A stretch of 64,000 nt of DNA, taken from positions 13,271,913-13,335,912 of the forward strand of contig OX359286.1 of assembly GCA_947179155.2 (NCBI GenBank), read 5' to 3'. Source of the DNA: Hedera helix. Its lineage: Eukaryota; Streptophyta; Magnoliopsida; Apiales; Araliaceae. The first letter of the stretch is position 1; each line of letters begins with the position of its first letter. The notes beneath the pieces are model-generated. The model worked only from the letters and a program-made list of their open reading frames with translations. It searched no databases and was not told where the DNA came from. A program made the translations under genes and the position numbers. This document shows, piece after piece, positions 10,506 to 21,468 of this stretch.

Positions 10506-13500
10506 GACTCATCTTATTAATTTGTAGTTAGTATTTCTAAAATACTAAATAATAAATATTAAGTTATTTAATTTAATCTATCATCATAGTATAAATTAAA
10601 TATACTTATTATATTATTACGATTATGTCATTTACTTCTTAAGTAAATACTTTTTTTTTGCGGTATGACCCTTTAAGTTCTCCATAATAAACCGGTTGTA
10701 GAATAAATCAATTAGAACAATTATAATCTTATTTAAATAAATAAATTAAAATATTTAATTTATTTAAATAAATAAAATTTATTCCGTGTCGACGCCGGGA
10801 TTTTCGTCGTCTCGTTTTTTAATATTAAAAATGCCCTTTCCAATTTTAGCCTTTAGATTAAGATGTGACTTTTGAAAAGGGTCGGCTTAGTGTCGACGGG
10901 GTTTTGAAATGTCGATTTTTTTATGAGCCAATTGACCAGAGTCGCCAGTTGGTATATTTGAAATGGATGTACCAACTCATCCGAATTTAGTTTTTTCGTA
11001 ATCGCTGGCTCATACGTGACTCCGAGTTAATTGGTCCGCAAACCAAGATTCATAGAGTTCGGGGGCTTGCTTAAGCGAGGGGAAGGTGTTAGGCACCCCC
11101 CGACTTCCGTGAAACACGGTTACCGCAATCTCGATGTTTTCCTATCCTTTTAAATCCAAAAATGTGTGTGTGCGCATGTGTGTGCGTGTGTGCATAAATG
11201 AATGTTTGTGGTGAATTTTGCATAACAGTTGCTTTGATTTTATATGGCAAATGTGTTTATCTGGAAAGCGTTTTAGACGTCCTTTGACCCTATTGACAAG
11301 GCTTTGCTTCATAATAAAGATTGATTTTAATTTCGAAAGCGATGAGGGTTTTTATTAGATGCCGTTTTCAGAAAATAGTTGTTAAATTTTTGTCAAATAG
11401 GTATCGAGACTATACATTGCCCTCTAATAACAAATTGAATAAAATGAAGGCAACTTCTAGAACTCCTTCACCCTATGCACAAAGTTTAACGAAAACATTT
11501 ATTTATTTTACGAAATCATTTTTTTGTGACATTTTAAAACCAACTAAAGCCTTTTCATCAATCATGGATTAAAGTTTGCCAAAAACCCTTGATTTTAAAC
11601 CTCGTGAATCTAGCATCCTAGTTTGATCACTTTTATAAAATCTTCATTATTCGCCTTATTTTTAGAAAACCATTTTTTGTGTCGTAGATTAAAACAAGCA
11701 TCCCAAAACGTGTCGGGGCTATCCATGGGCATGTGAGCCATCCAGACAACCCCAAACACACACAATCACATATCTCACTCTTATTATTACGGGGCCTTAA
11801 CCCGATCACGATTTGGTATCGCGTTAAGGCCCGATGTTACAAATACACCGCAATGGACCCTATACCGTGATTACATATACCAAAACGTCCATCATCGGGA
11901 TTCGATCACGAGGATCTCCTCCCTAGGCTCACAATCACCAAATCACTACACAACCAATACTAAGCCAAATCTAACAATATTAGACATTGCTATCACATTA
12001 CATAACTCAAATATCACAAACCCAACACTACGAACTACTCATTACCACAACGAACGACATATCACCATACGGATGTCATCGGGGCGTTAGGAGGAGATTA
12101 TGTTCCAAAGGAACCCTCGCTAACGATCCCTAATCCATGGATCATCATTAATACAACAACATTCTATGCTAAACAAACCCAAAACACAAGATTATCACAT
12201 TAATACAAACAAGAAAATATCAAAAGAAACACCCTTTTTCACCTTGCAATAGACCAAACGAAGCTTTATATTTCACGAATCGAGCCTAACCACAAGAGTA
12301 TTCAACTATCTAGCAAAAGAACATGAAATTTCACTTGATTTGAGCCAAACCCGAGCTCCTCTCTCTCTTCCTCGCGTGTTTCTCTCTCTAAAAGCTTAAA
12401 ACATTTTCTCTTTTTTTCCTCTCGGACGTAACAATGGCGATGTATAGCTGATCTGCAGGCAGCCGCAGGTGCATCTGCGGCTGCTTGCTGTGGCCGTCCG
12501 CGCCGAATCCTCGGCTGCCGTGTGCCGCCCTCAAGCCGCGCAAAAGTCCTTTTTGTCGGTAGCCGCAGGTGCATCCGCGGCTGTTCGGCTTATTTTTCTC
12601 GATTTTCGTGCCACGCAGTCTTAATTCGCCAATTTTTGCGATATTATTTTGGAAAGCTGTTACCTGATGTATAAACTGCTCTTTGTGCTTGGCTTCCAGG
12701 GGGCGCTGCCCCTTTCCACCCCCGCCAGCTCACAGGCGAGCTGGGCAGCCGCTCGCTCACCGGGGAGCGAGACCCCCGAACATCGTAAGCGTAGTGGTCA
12801 TTAGTTGTCTTTTGTGATCATCTCATGCTTTTATTTGATCAACTGTTTGTCCTGCTTCAAGTGACCGGATGCTCGTTGTCCGTTGTGGCGGTTTTGACCG
12901 TACATCGTTGGCATAGCTTCGTGTTGGGGTCCACCTTCCTCTTCGCATGTCGGGTCAAATGACGATTTTGCCCTCCTGCCAGGGTTAGTAGAGAAGTGCA
13001 AAATTTGGGTGTCTACATTCCGCAATAAGGGTAAGCCCCCTTAGTGATCAACGACTTTTCAGATAATATAGATTTCAATATTTAATTATAAAAGAACCTT
13101 TTAATGAATAGTTACCATACAATTCAATCTTTCTACTATACAATGTCTCAATCAAATATAAGATATGGATTTACTATCAAGTCTTATTTTATTTGATCAT
13201 GTGTATTTCGATTCTCAAATGCAAAACTCTGAATAATACAAATTAGAAACTCCTTTCTAATTTCGTTCTGTCTTGGCCAAGGACTACTAAGTTGTCATTT
13301 ATCGAATTACATAGAGCATTATCTCCTTCTACTAGAAGTGATAGATTATTTGTTGACCATTCATCTATTTTCATGTACAACTTATTATACCTAAGCATAC
13401 CCTTTGATATACCTTAAAGGTCTTAAGAATATGTCAAAGTATAATTTATCATACATAAGATATTATGATGGTCTTAAATCCAATGATTACTTGTACTACT

Positions 13501-13927
13501 ATCACATTAGAAATTCCTATTAACAGGTGAGTAAAACTCCAATATGTATTCCTTTAGCAAGTCATGTTTAGTGAACCTATTCTCTAATAAGCACCTACAT
13601 ACTTGCTTTAGTATATTTACACAAATAATTATGAGATCAATCATACCTTCATAAGAGCAAACATAGTATATATTAATATATCATGATTCTCTAATCCCCT
13701 TTTTAGTGATCACGCGATTAAGAACAATTTTAGTTTTTAGCTGTCTTGAATTTAGTTCTCATTAGCATAATCATCATCATGATTCTAAAAGTATTATTAA
13801 AAAACTATGGGTTTATCACAATTAATATCATCAATTAAATATAGATAAAGAAAAATATTTTTGTATAAATAAATTTTTATTAATAAATAAATAAAATTAC
13901 AAAGTATATATTATAAATAAACTTTCA
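9923..13927 (-). mobile_element. Copia solo LTR interrupted by a younger solo LTR
   Basis: On the minus strand the LTR starts TGAAAGT (13927) and ends CCAACA (9923). It is flanked by AATAA (9918-9922) and AAGAA (13928-13932), a 5-bp TSD with one change. It is split by the gypsy-type solo LTR at 10787-13017; without that insert it is about 1.77 kb. It matches, inverted, the copia LTR at 36989-38262, which follows copia RNase H coding and a GTGGGAG polypurine tract. That match is the basis for the copia assignment. An (AAT)n microsatellite lies at about 10470-10505. Confidence 0.8.
10787..13017 (-). mobile_element. Solo LTR (2.23 kb), inverted copy, TSD TTCCG
   Basis: Reverse-complement partner of the LTR at 7032-9295. 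On the plus strand it runs TGTCGACGCCGGG...GGGTGTCTACA and is flanked by TTCCG on both sides (10782-10786 and 13018-13022). Having its own TSD, it is an independent insertion and not a duplication of the first. It landed in an existing copia LTR: the interrupted sequence around 'aaattta...ttccgcaataagggtaagccc' is continuous, inverted, at about 37900-37960. Confidence 0.9.
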
Positions 13928-13932
13928 AAGAA

Positions 13933-14301
13933 TGCACAGTTCGTAGATATTAAACCCACTCATTAGGAGTGGCGAGAAAGATTTTTGCGCAATGTATGTG
14001 CATTTTGAGTTTTGGGTTTCACCGGGTTTGTGGCTCTCCGTCTTCTTTTTCTCTTTCATTAATTTCTTCATTAAAGTAATGGGTCTATGTATTTGTGATT
14101 TTTGCTTCATGGGTTTGTTCACGAGTTTGTGATTTGGGGGGTTTTTTCTTCAAGAATTTGTTCAAAAACGAATTGGGTCTCTCTAATAATGGTTTCATGT
14201 TGATGAAATTTTTCTAAAATGTTATTGTTATTGATTTGTATTTCTATGAATTATTGTTGATGGATGTTTGATTTCTAGGAGATTAAACTACAAAACTAAT
14301 C
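13933..14301. other. Gene-free spacer
   Basis: No gene is supported. A short minus ORF here (13925-14122) has no recognisable domain. Mildly GC-richer than its neighbours and otherwise featureless. Confidence 0.45.
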
Positions 14302-15484
14302 GTTGTACTCTTAGTCTATTTAGATATTGTATTATTTTTTGTTGGTCAATGCAAAATAAGCCCTTATGTACAATTAAGATTCGAACTCAAAATTTCAACC
14401 TCATAACTTTAAGTAACTACCCAACCGAGTTACATGAAATAGTTATAAATAAGACGACATAAATTATATTTATACAAATTTCTCTATTTAAAAAAATAAA
14501 AATAAATAAGATAAATAATTGGGTAAACATTTTGATTTTTTATACGATCAATTTTGATTTTTTTTAAATTAATTTCAAACATTTTAAAAAAAATTAAAAG
14601 TAGTTTGCTTTGTTCCAAGTTCAACATATGTCTGTGTAGTTAATATTATCTCCCATGCCCTCCCTTACTCCAAGTTGGGGAGATAACTTTTTTTTTTTTT
14701 TTTGCTTTCTATTTGTGTTTGTTAGTTTCTCTATTTCTGGGGCGTAGGGACCTTAGAAGGTGAGATGTTAGATGAAGTTTATAACTGCTGTTGATGTGCT
14801 CTATGACGTTAGGCTGTCTAATGAGTAACAAGAAGCTGCCTTTGTGACCTTTTTTTATATACAAGGAGTGTTGAATGTGTTGTTTGAAATGGGTATTTCG
14901 AGTGAATATTTAACTTGGGTTTGTGGATTGTGTATTAGCGACCTCTGTGTGAGTGACTGAATATTCCTGCGCATTATTTTCTCTCTTCCACGTAGCCTTC
15001 AATGCTCGTCTGTCATTCAACATTTTTGTACGATGAGCTTGAAAAATGTGATAACCAACTTTGTGAGATTTGACATGTTCCCTGGGAAAAAACTAAATCT
15101 GAGTATTTTTTTAAGAGGCGTGATTGTATATATACTTTTATGTATAGCCATTAGTAAAGGTTAAATCCATTTAAATTAATAGTATTTTTTAGGTAATTTA
15201 TGATATTTATAATTATATGTATCGAATATAAATTAAATTAATTCATGACAATTTTAAATTTTAAAATATTTTAAATTAATTTTTAAAAAAGTCAAAATAT
15301 TTGCCCACTTATTTATCTTTTCTTTTTTTTGGTTTACATGGAAAAATTTGTATAAATAAAATATATGTTATCTTATTTATAATTATATTATGTAACTTAA
15401 TTGATTAATTGCTTAAAGTTATGACGTTGAAATTTTGAACTCGAATATTGACAAAAGCGAATTTTGTATAGACTGAGAGTACAG
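14302..15484. mobile_element. Long-TIR, non-coding DNA transposon (MULE-like?)
   Basis: About 250 bp at 14302-14570 are repeated inverted at about 15230-15484. The left arm starts TTGTACTCTTAGTCTAT and the right arm, reverse-complemented, starts CTGTACTCTCAGTCTAT. Both continue through 'AACTCAAAATTTCAACxTCATAACTTTAAG' and 'TTACAT'. No transposase coding is visible between. I could not define a clean TSD, so the superfamily is uncertain; long TIRs suggest Mutator-like. Confidence 0.65.
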
Positions 15485-16164
15485 TAATTAATTTTGCATT
15501 TTATTCATTTCTAGGGTTTGTTAGCTTTCGACTTTTCCTAAATTTATTTTAGCCTTATTTATTCGTTTTGACGGAGAAAGAAAATACTATTCGTTTTGAA
15601 GGAGAAAGAAAATAGTGACTTAAGTATCCTTCATTTACCAGTTGGACTATCAAACAAATCCACGTTTCATTACCTCTCACATAGTGCATATTGTACGCTT
15701 AGAAAATTGTACAAGGTCAATTATGAAATAAAAATCTTACAAGGATTAAATTAAAACTAGAGGAAGTACAGGGACCAAAACTTTGCCAACTCTTTGTGAT
15801 AGCAAAAAAGCTCCAACATTTATATATAACACAGGGATTGGCATCTCTAAGAGAACAGGCTAGCATTTGATACTTAATTAAGATGTAACCAGACACTAAT
15901 CTTTCAAAATTCAACCCGGGAGTTACCCATTATTCTCGGATTGAAAAAACTCGAGACGATCCTATGTCCAGTGTATACGAAGTTATAAATATTGGGACAG
16001 AGGGAACTATATAGCTAGGGATATTATAGTTGTATGTGAATCTACAAAGAGAATTCACCCAAAAACATTACGCAGGTAGATGCTGACGATAAAGAACCAC
16101 AACATAAACTACTAATGCAACAAAATCTTGTGACATACGATCAACATGATGCCTTTCTCTCGCC
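15485..16164. other. Gene-free interval with a 27-bp repeat and a MITE end
   Basis: A direct repeat of about 27 bp, 'ttcgttttga(c/a)ggagaaagaaaatag/c', is visible at about 15560-15615. Near 15966-16010 'cctatgtccag...attgggacagagggaac' resembles one Stowaway terminus, but its partner was not found. Nothing else is supported. The 3' UTR of the following minus-strand gene probably begins near 16164. Confidence 0.45.
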
Positions 16165-16995
16165 TCATGGAAGAATTTTGCGTCGCCTACGGGGAGTCTC
16201 TCTCTTGACAAACATCTTCTCCAGTTCATTCAGTGGTCGACTGGATCCATCTGCCACACTAACAAACTTCCAGCCGCCACCATTTCCACGCTTCCCACGT
16301 GGTCCCATTTTCTCGACCATGAAGTTCCATCCATCTGAAGGACGCCTCCGGCTATATTTGTGGCATTTTATCTCCTTGGCCATCTGTAAAGAAAAGCAAC
16401 ACGCATCCTAAAAAGTTATTATTGATTAAAAAAAAAACTGACGAAGATTAAGGGATCTATAGAAGTTTATAAAAGAAGGTGATCTGATTTCCAGAAAATT
16501 GTATTTAGCAGTCTCAAAAAGCAGACACATTTATGCTTTCCGAGTTCTTTATTCCTTCTGTTGTACAAAAAAAATAACCCTATACATCTTAAGCAAGGAA
16601 GAAACACAGACTATGCAATGGAGAGTGTATGTGCAAAGGCCTAGGACATAACATAAAAAGAAAAAGAAAAAAAAACTAAGACAAGACAAGACACAACAAC
16701 ACGACTTGGCGATAGTGCAAATTATGTACAAGAACTTCATTCAAATAACATTTCATTTTTGTTTTTGATTTGCTGAAGCAGAAGAAAGGATCACATTAAG
16801 CTTACCTTCATCTTGTTGAAGTTCATCTTTTGAACAAACTCCTGATATAACATCTCATCTTCCTTCATTGATATCTCGTAATGAACCTCATCTGGGTCCC
16901 TAGTGGTGCCATCCCAACCCTCAGGCATGACCTTGAACTCTGGCTTGTAAGGAAGAGTTGCTACGTGAAACTCTCTATCATGGGAAGTGAAAAAT
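16165..16995 (-). CDS. Conserved plant protein of unknown function (3' exons only)
   Basis: Two exons are clear. The first, 16995-16806, starts after acceptor TTTTCTCTTTGCAG and ends at AAG|GTAAGC. The second, 16383-16165, starts after TTTACAG and ends at the stop; the intron between them is phase 0. They encode a C-terminal segment of about 135 residues, highly charged, containing 'SHDREFH', 'PEGWDGTTRDPDEVHYE', a 'FVQKMNFNKMK' stretch, a Gly/Arg-rich loop and a basic tail ending RRRRKILP. I believe similar sequences occur as a conserved single-copy plant family, but I cannot name it. The first exon is entered in phase 2, so upstream exons must exist. I did not find them in the MITE-rich DNA up to about 22 kb, so the gene may be interrupted or have a long intron. 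Clean splice sites and open frames suggest it is not ancient debris. Confidence 0.7.
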
Positions 16996-17475
16996 CTGCA
17001 AAGAGAAAATGAGTTGGGAATCACGAGTATACACATTTCATTTTAAGCCACAAATTGCTAGATTCCATTTTTTAGTTAAGAATAATAATAATAATTCTTC
17101 AAGAGATGCGAGTTCTCAAGCATTCAAAATCCTTTAACCTGAATGTTAGAGGTGGGCATCATGTCATTAAAGTAATACCAAATGAAACCAAAAAAAAATA
17201 AAAAGGTGATTTCCACACCCTTTCTAGATCATCCACAGCATCATAAATGGGAAGCAAGTAAAACTGTAAAAAGCTATGCAACTGGCATTCTTCTTTAAGA
17301 GGTGATGGAGGCCACTAGTTACTAACGAGTTACTGTCTTTGGAAAGGAGGGAATGCAGGGAACAACTCTTTCCTTTTCACAGGTCCTTTTCCTTCTTATT
17401 GTTGGATATCTCGTTTCTGTGTATCTTCTCTTTGTTTCCCGAGCTTGTTTTATTTTCATTATTCACATTAAAGAG

Positions 17476-17510
17476 GAGCCGTATGAGGTAAAAATCTCAT
17501 GTACAGTTCT
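17476..17510 (+). other. Group II intron domain V-like segment (organelle-derived?)
   Basis: GAGCCGTATGAGGT-AAAA-ATCTCATGTACAGTTC folds as the two-part hairpin of group II intron domain V: AGCCGTA pairs with TACAGTT (one mismatch), then TGAGGT pairs with ATCTCA around a four-base loop. Plastid and plant mitochondrial introns carry nearly the same string with a GAAA loop and CGG. I infer a short, slightly decayed nuclear insertion of organellar DNA; the extent on either side is unknown. Confidence 0.5.
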
Positions 17511-17598
17511 GGAGCGGAGATGTTTATGCGTCGAGGCTCGCAGGATGCCATAAAGAAAGAGAATTCAATTCTTGCGGGTCCAAATTCAAAGTCATTTA

Positions 17599-17714
17599 CA
17601 GCCTGTTTGTGGAGAAGGGGAGGGAAAGTTTGAGCCTCCTTCCAAAATAATTGGCTATGGAGTCCCCAACATTCCCTTCCCTTCCCCCAAAATAAAACTC
17701 TCAAATAGGCTATT
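17599..17714. mobile_element. Small hairpin MITE
   Basis: About 115 bp with imperfect inverted termini: left ACAGCCTGTTTGTGGAG, right (reverse complement) ATAGCCTATTTGAGAG, and complementary G/C-rich inner blocks. It abuts the next MITE. The superfamily is not assignable. Confidence 0.5.
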
Positions 17715-17715
17715 A

Positions 17716-17949
17716 TGTTGCATTTGAATTGAACGAATGGAATAGGTGAAAGAATGGAATAGAAAAGAAAATTGAATAGAGAATGAAATGATTTATTTCA
17801 TTCCAGCTGGAATGAATTATAAATTTAGGAGGAATGAGAATGGTCCATTCCATTCTAATAGAGCAACTAAATATATTTTTTTTCAATCCATAGAAAAGAG
17901 TCATTCCATTCTCACCTTCGTTCCTCCGGGCTCCAATCCAAATGTAGCA
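17716..17949. mobile_element. Tourist-like MITE, TSD TTA
   Basis: A 234-bp element with TIRs TGTTGCATTTGAATTG and, reverse-complemented from the right end, TGCTACATTTGGATTG. It is flanked by TTA at 17713-17715 and 17950-17952. The three-base TTA duplication and the small hairpin structure fit PIF/Harbinger Tourist elements. The internal repeats of 'gaatggaat' and 'attccattc' make almost the whole element self-complementary. Confidence 0.75.
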
Positions 17950-18096
17950 TTAGTACCCAGTCAGTCATTAAATGCAGTCCTTAGTACCTAGAGGTTTCGT
18001 TTCTGTTGTTCGTTTACCTAGATGTCCAAAGCTGGCCGCCGCAAGTGCTGAATTGAGAGATCAAGAGCCTATCTTAATGCATGCGCAAATGTGTAT

Positions 18097-18226
18097 GCAG
18101 CATAATTCTTCTTAATTTATGCACCGACCAATAACGGCAATGCAGCATAATTCTTCTTAATTTATGCACCAACCAATAACGGCAATACAGCATAATTCTT
18201 CTTAATTTATGTACCGTGTAAATTGG
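18097..18226. repeat. 45-bp tandem repeat, about 2.8 copies
   Basis: Units begin GCAGCATAATTCTTC at 18097 and 18142 and ACAGCATAATTCTTC at 18187, an exact 45-bp period. The first two are almost identical; the third diverges after 'aatttatg'. Minisatellite with no visible function. Confidence 0.9.
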
Positions 18227-18322
18227 CTTTATTAGTTAACTCAAAAACAAAAACAAAATAAAAGTTCAACGATTAAGCTAAAAATTCTTCAGCCTTCAAT
18301 TCAACTTATGCGGTGCCAAAAA

Positions 18323-18560
18323 TGTACTACCCATATTCCAAAATATAAAATCATTATTGACATTTTAAAAGTCACCTTGAGACATTTTCAAATTTAAAAT
18401 TGACATGGTTCGTTTGAGTGTTGAAATAATTAATAATACTTTTTTTATAGTTTATAATATTCACAACTATATTGAAAAAAATTAAGTCATACTTGTAAGT
18501 TCTGAATTTAAAAATGTTTCAAATTGACTTTTATAAAATCAACATTGTTCTTAAATTTAA
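18323..18560. mobile_element. Stowaway-like MITE, degenerate
   Basis: The left side contains 'tactacccatattccaaaatataaaatcat' and the right side, reverse-complemented, 'aatttaagaacaatgttgattttataaaagtc'. The interior resembles that of the element at 21219-21468. The ends are too decayed for a firm boundary. Confidence 0.4.
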
Positions 18561-18819
18561 TCACTCGAGATGCTAAACCAAAAAAAACAAAACAAGAAAT
18601 TTGAAAGAATTCATATACAGAACGAGGGTGACCCATGGAAATACTAGTTGGTATTAGTATTAAGCAATACGTAACAAATAACTGTATATCGCTTAAAATT
18701 TTGAAACGATTACTAAAAAAAAATAAAAATAAAGTAAAATAACAAATTAAATACATACACATATATCATTTAATATATATAACTTTATATAAGTCAATGA
18801 TACATAGCTATTTGATGGC

Positions 18820-20170
18820 GATTAAGATCAAGTTATTAAGTATTTATTTATAGATTTAATGTTTCTATTTATTTATGAAATTGTTGTAATTTTAGGCTTG
18901 GTTTTCAAATCCGGACTGGACCGCCGGTCCGACTGGAAAAAATCAGAATCGGTCAAATCTCCGGTCCGGTTCAAGCCAAAAAACCAGTTTTGGTCAAAAC
19001 CCGGTGACCTGACAATCAAATTTAAGTATTTGAACTTGATTAAATGTATCTTTGATTGAGTTTTGAGCTATGAACATGATTTAATATCTTTCTTTTCATA
19101 TAGATTTAGTATTTATTTGAATTGTATAAAGTAAACATTTTACAAATAGATTTATTTATTTTTATCGAATTTAATTGAATATATCCTATAGATGTTTATG
19201 TTCATTTGTGTTTGATTTTATCACTCTTGAGTCTTGAATTTTAAGTTAGGATCATGATTTAATATCTTTTTTTTATATAAATATAATATTTATTTGAATT
19301 GTATAAAGTAAACATTGTACAAATAAATTTAATTTTTTTTTTTTCTGCAGATAAATTGATTAATTTTATATATTTACTAAATATTATATATAATATATAA
19401 TAATAATTAATATATTTAATTATTTATTATTTATTACATATTAATGACGTCACCGATTCAATAACAGTCTGGTCACTAGTTGGACCAGTGACCCATACTT
19501 TTTTCAGTTCGATGACCGGTCTGGGTCTGAGAACACTGATTTTAGGATAAAAAACCTGGGATTTAGCTCCGCACATAAATCACTAGGGTTTAGAACTTCA
19601 ACTCTGCGTCTATTAGCCCTAAATCTAGGATTTCAACTCCACGTCTATTAATCCTAGGGAAGGAATAATTATCTCTGTGATAAATTAAACTAAAGCAATC
19701 TCAATATCAATAATATATATTTTGTATTCTAAATTGAATATGAGAGTACATCAACCCTTTAAATAAGATAGGAACCCTAATTCAATTAGGACTCAAACCC
19801 TAATTACCCTAAAATATTAAAATGACTAAAGTACCGTAACTAATTAAAATAAAATACCAAATATATCTTAACTAATTAAAATAATACTCATCTCCTAAAA
19901 TTACAACAATTTCATAAATAAATAGAAACATTAAATCTATAAATAAATACTTAATAACTTGATCTTGATCCCCATTATTTCTCCCCTTGTTGGAGAAAAC
20001 TCAACCTCGAGTTTTATAAATTATTGATTATTGAGATTCCTTACAATTATCGCAGAGATAATTCTTCCTACTTAATAGACATAGAGTTGAAATCCTAGAC
20101 TTCTACTGATTTGTGCGCGGAGCTAAACCCTAGGTTTTTCTATCTGTTATTTGCCATCAATTCACACTTT
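18820..20170. repeat. Rearranged inverted-repeat cluster (LTR-like fragments)
   Basis: 18820-18896 recurs inverted at 19894-19970 with one mismatch over about 77 bp. A second pair, 19547-19700 and about 20005-20170, shares 'ctccgc(g)cacaaatca' and 'atctctg(t/c)gataa' blocks in inverted form. The order (A, B, A', B') is not a simple palindrome, so two copies of one repeat were inserted or rearranged. On the minus strand 19690-19970 reads like a retroelement LTR/promoter segment, but no termini were found. Confidence 0.6.
18897..19538. mobile_element. Non-autonomous hAT element, TSD ATTTTAGG
   Basis: A 642-bp element flanked by an exact 8-bp duplication ATTTTAGG (18889-18896 and 19539-19546). 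Termini: left CTTGGTTTTCAAATCCGGAC, right (reverse complement) CAGTGTTCTCAGACCCAGAC; the CCGG/GGTC-rich subterminal repeats continue inward. The 8-bp TSD and termini fit hAT. No transposase is encoded; an ORF at the left end is fortuitous. Confidence 0.88.
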
Positions 20171-20879
20171 CAAATCCGTCCTACATCAATTTATGCGCAG
20201 AGCTAAATCCTACGTTTTCTATCTTAATATCTACAATTGCAACATTGTCCTACATCACTATTTGACTTGCTAACATTTTGCAGGTGTTAATTTGTAAATT
20301 CTTTGATGTAGGACAAAGTGGGAAGAATGAATAAGAGTACCTATTTTTGCAGAGAATCGATAAAGAAACCTACAAAAGCACACAGTTTTAATTTCAAATC
20401 AACCAATATTTCATAATCTATCAAATAATTAAGTATTATAATGTTTAAATAGAAAACCAATACTTTAAGACTAAGTAAAAACCCTAATTTAAAAAAGGAA
20501 ACAATCTCGTAATTAAAATCTAATACTATAATAAAACAATCCTAATTAAATAAAACTCACCTAAAATATTCTACTAAATAATTACATTAATAATCCAATA
20601 CTTATTCCTAAATAACAATATAAAATTAATAATAAATAATTTCTTCTTCCTTTCCGCAACATTCTTTATATATCTTGCATATACCAATATCTGATGATAC
20701 CTTTACCGTTACTTATTGACCACTACTGATATGGATACGGATCAGCCGACACATACCGGTATAGGCTAATACTTTGTACCATGCATGATAGGCTAAATAT
20801 AGTTGATACTTGGGAAAGCAAAACTTAGATAATCAGATTGAACTATTTTAAAACATATGTTTAAATACTCCTTTCATTA
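19971..20879. other. Gene-free AT-rich interval
   Basis: Apart from the inverted-repeat block reaching 20170, there is nothing I can name. The phrase 'atttagctc(c/t)gcgcataaat' recurs near 20105, 20190 and 19565, showing that one repeat family is scattered here. Confidence 0.45.
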
Positions 20880-21218
20880 GTGTTTTAAAAGTTCACGCCT
20901 AGGCCTATCTAAGCCCAACCCAGGCACTAGTCGCTTCCTCTAGGTGCCTAGGCGGAATCAATCCTTTAGAGTTAAAAGGAAGTTTTTGAAACTCTACAAT
21001 GTTTGAAATGAATTGTTACTCCATATAAGATTTTGTATAGTAATTTTTCATCTGAAATTTAGAATATTTACATCTTCTATATGCTTAATATAGTATATTA
21101 ATATACAAATACATACATAAAAAGATAAATAAATAAGACTACCTTGGAAAAAAGCCTAGGAGCGACTTAGGTGGCCTAGGCACACGCCTCGTTCACTACC
21201 TAAATCTTACAACTATGC
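20880..21218. mobile_element. Probable MITE with CGCCTAGG-type ends
   Basis: The left end 'gttttaaaagttcacgcctaggcc' and the right end 'ggcctaggcacacgcctcgttcactacctaaatcttac' form imperfect inverted termini rich in CCTAGG. Similar GCCTAGGCG-rich elements are familiar in plant genomes. No exact TSD was identified. Confidence 0.45.
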
Positions 21219-21468
21219 TCTTCTTTCTAATATATAAGATCATGTTTGTTATCCTACAATTAATTTGAGACATTTTTTAATTCAAAATTAAGGTAATTCA
21301 TTTAAATTTTGGAAATAATGTATCTTGTAAATAGTAGTGCTTTTAGAAAATTTGCAATATTCATACTTTTGTTGACTAAAATTGAATAAAACCGTATCAG
21401 TTTTTGAATTTCAAAATGTCTCTAATTAACTTCAAAATTTGAACTTGATCTTATATTTTGAAAGGGAG
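21219..21468. mobile_element. Stowaway-like MITE
   Basis: The left end CTCTTCTTTCTAATATATAAGATCATG matches the right end read in reverse, CTCCCTTTCAAAATATAAGATCAAG. This is the Stowaway pattern with about 250 bp between. The left target dinucleotide is altered (TG for TA). Confidence 0.6.

Noticed and set aside
12302..12574. Minus ORF of 90 codons
   Set aside because: It is the counterpart of the LTR GC-rich patch in the inverted solo LTR, not a gene.
17468..17704. Minus ORF of 78 codons as a possible upstream exon of the gene at 16165
   Set aside because: It overlaps the small hairpin MITE and the group II-like segment, and no suitable donor site or matching phase was found.
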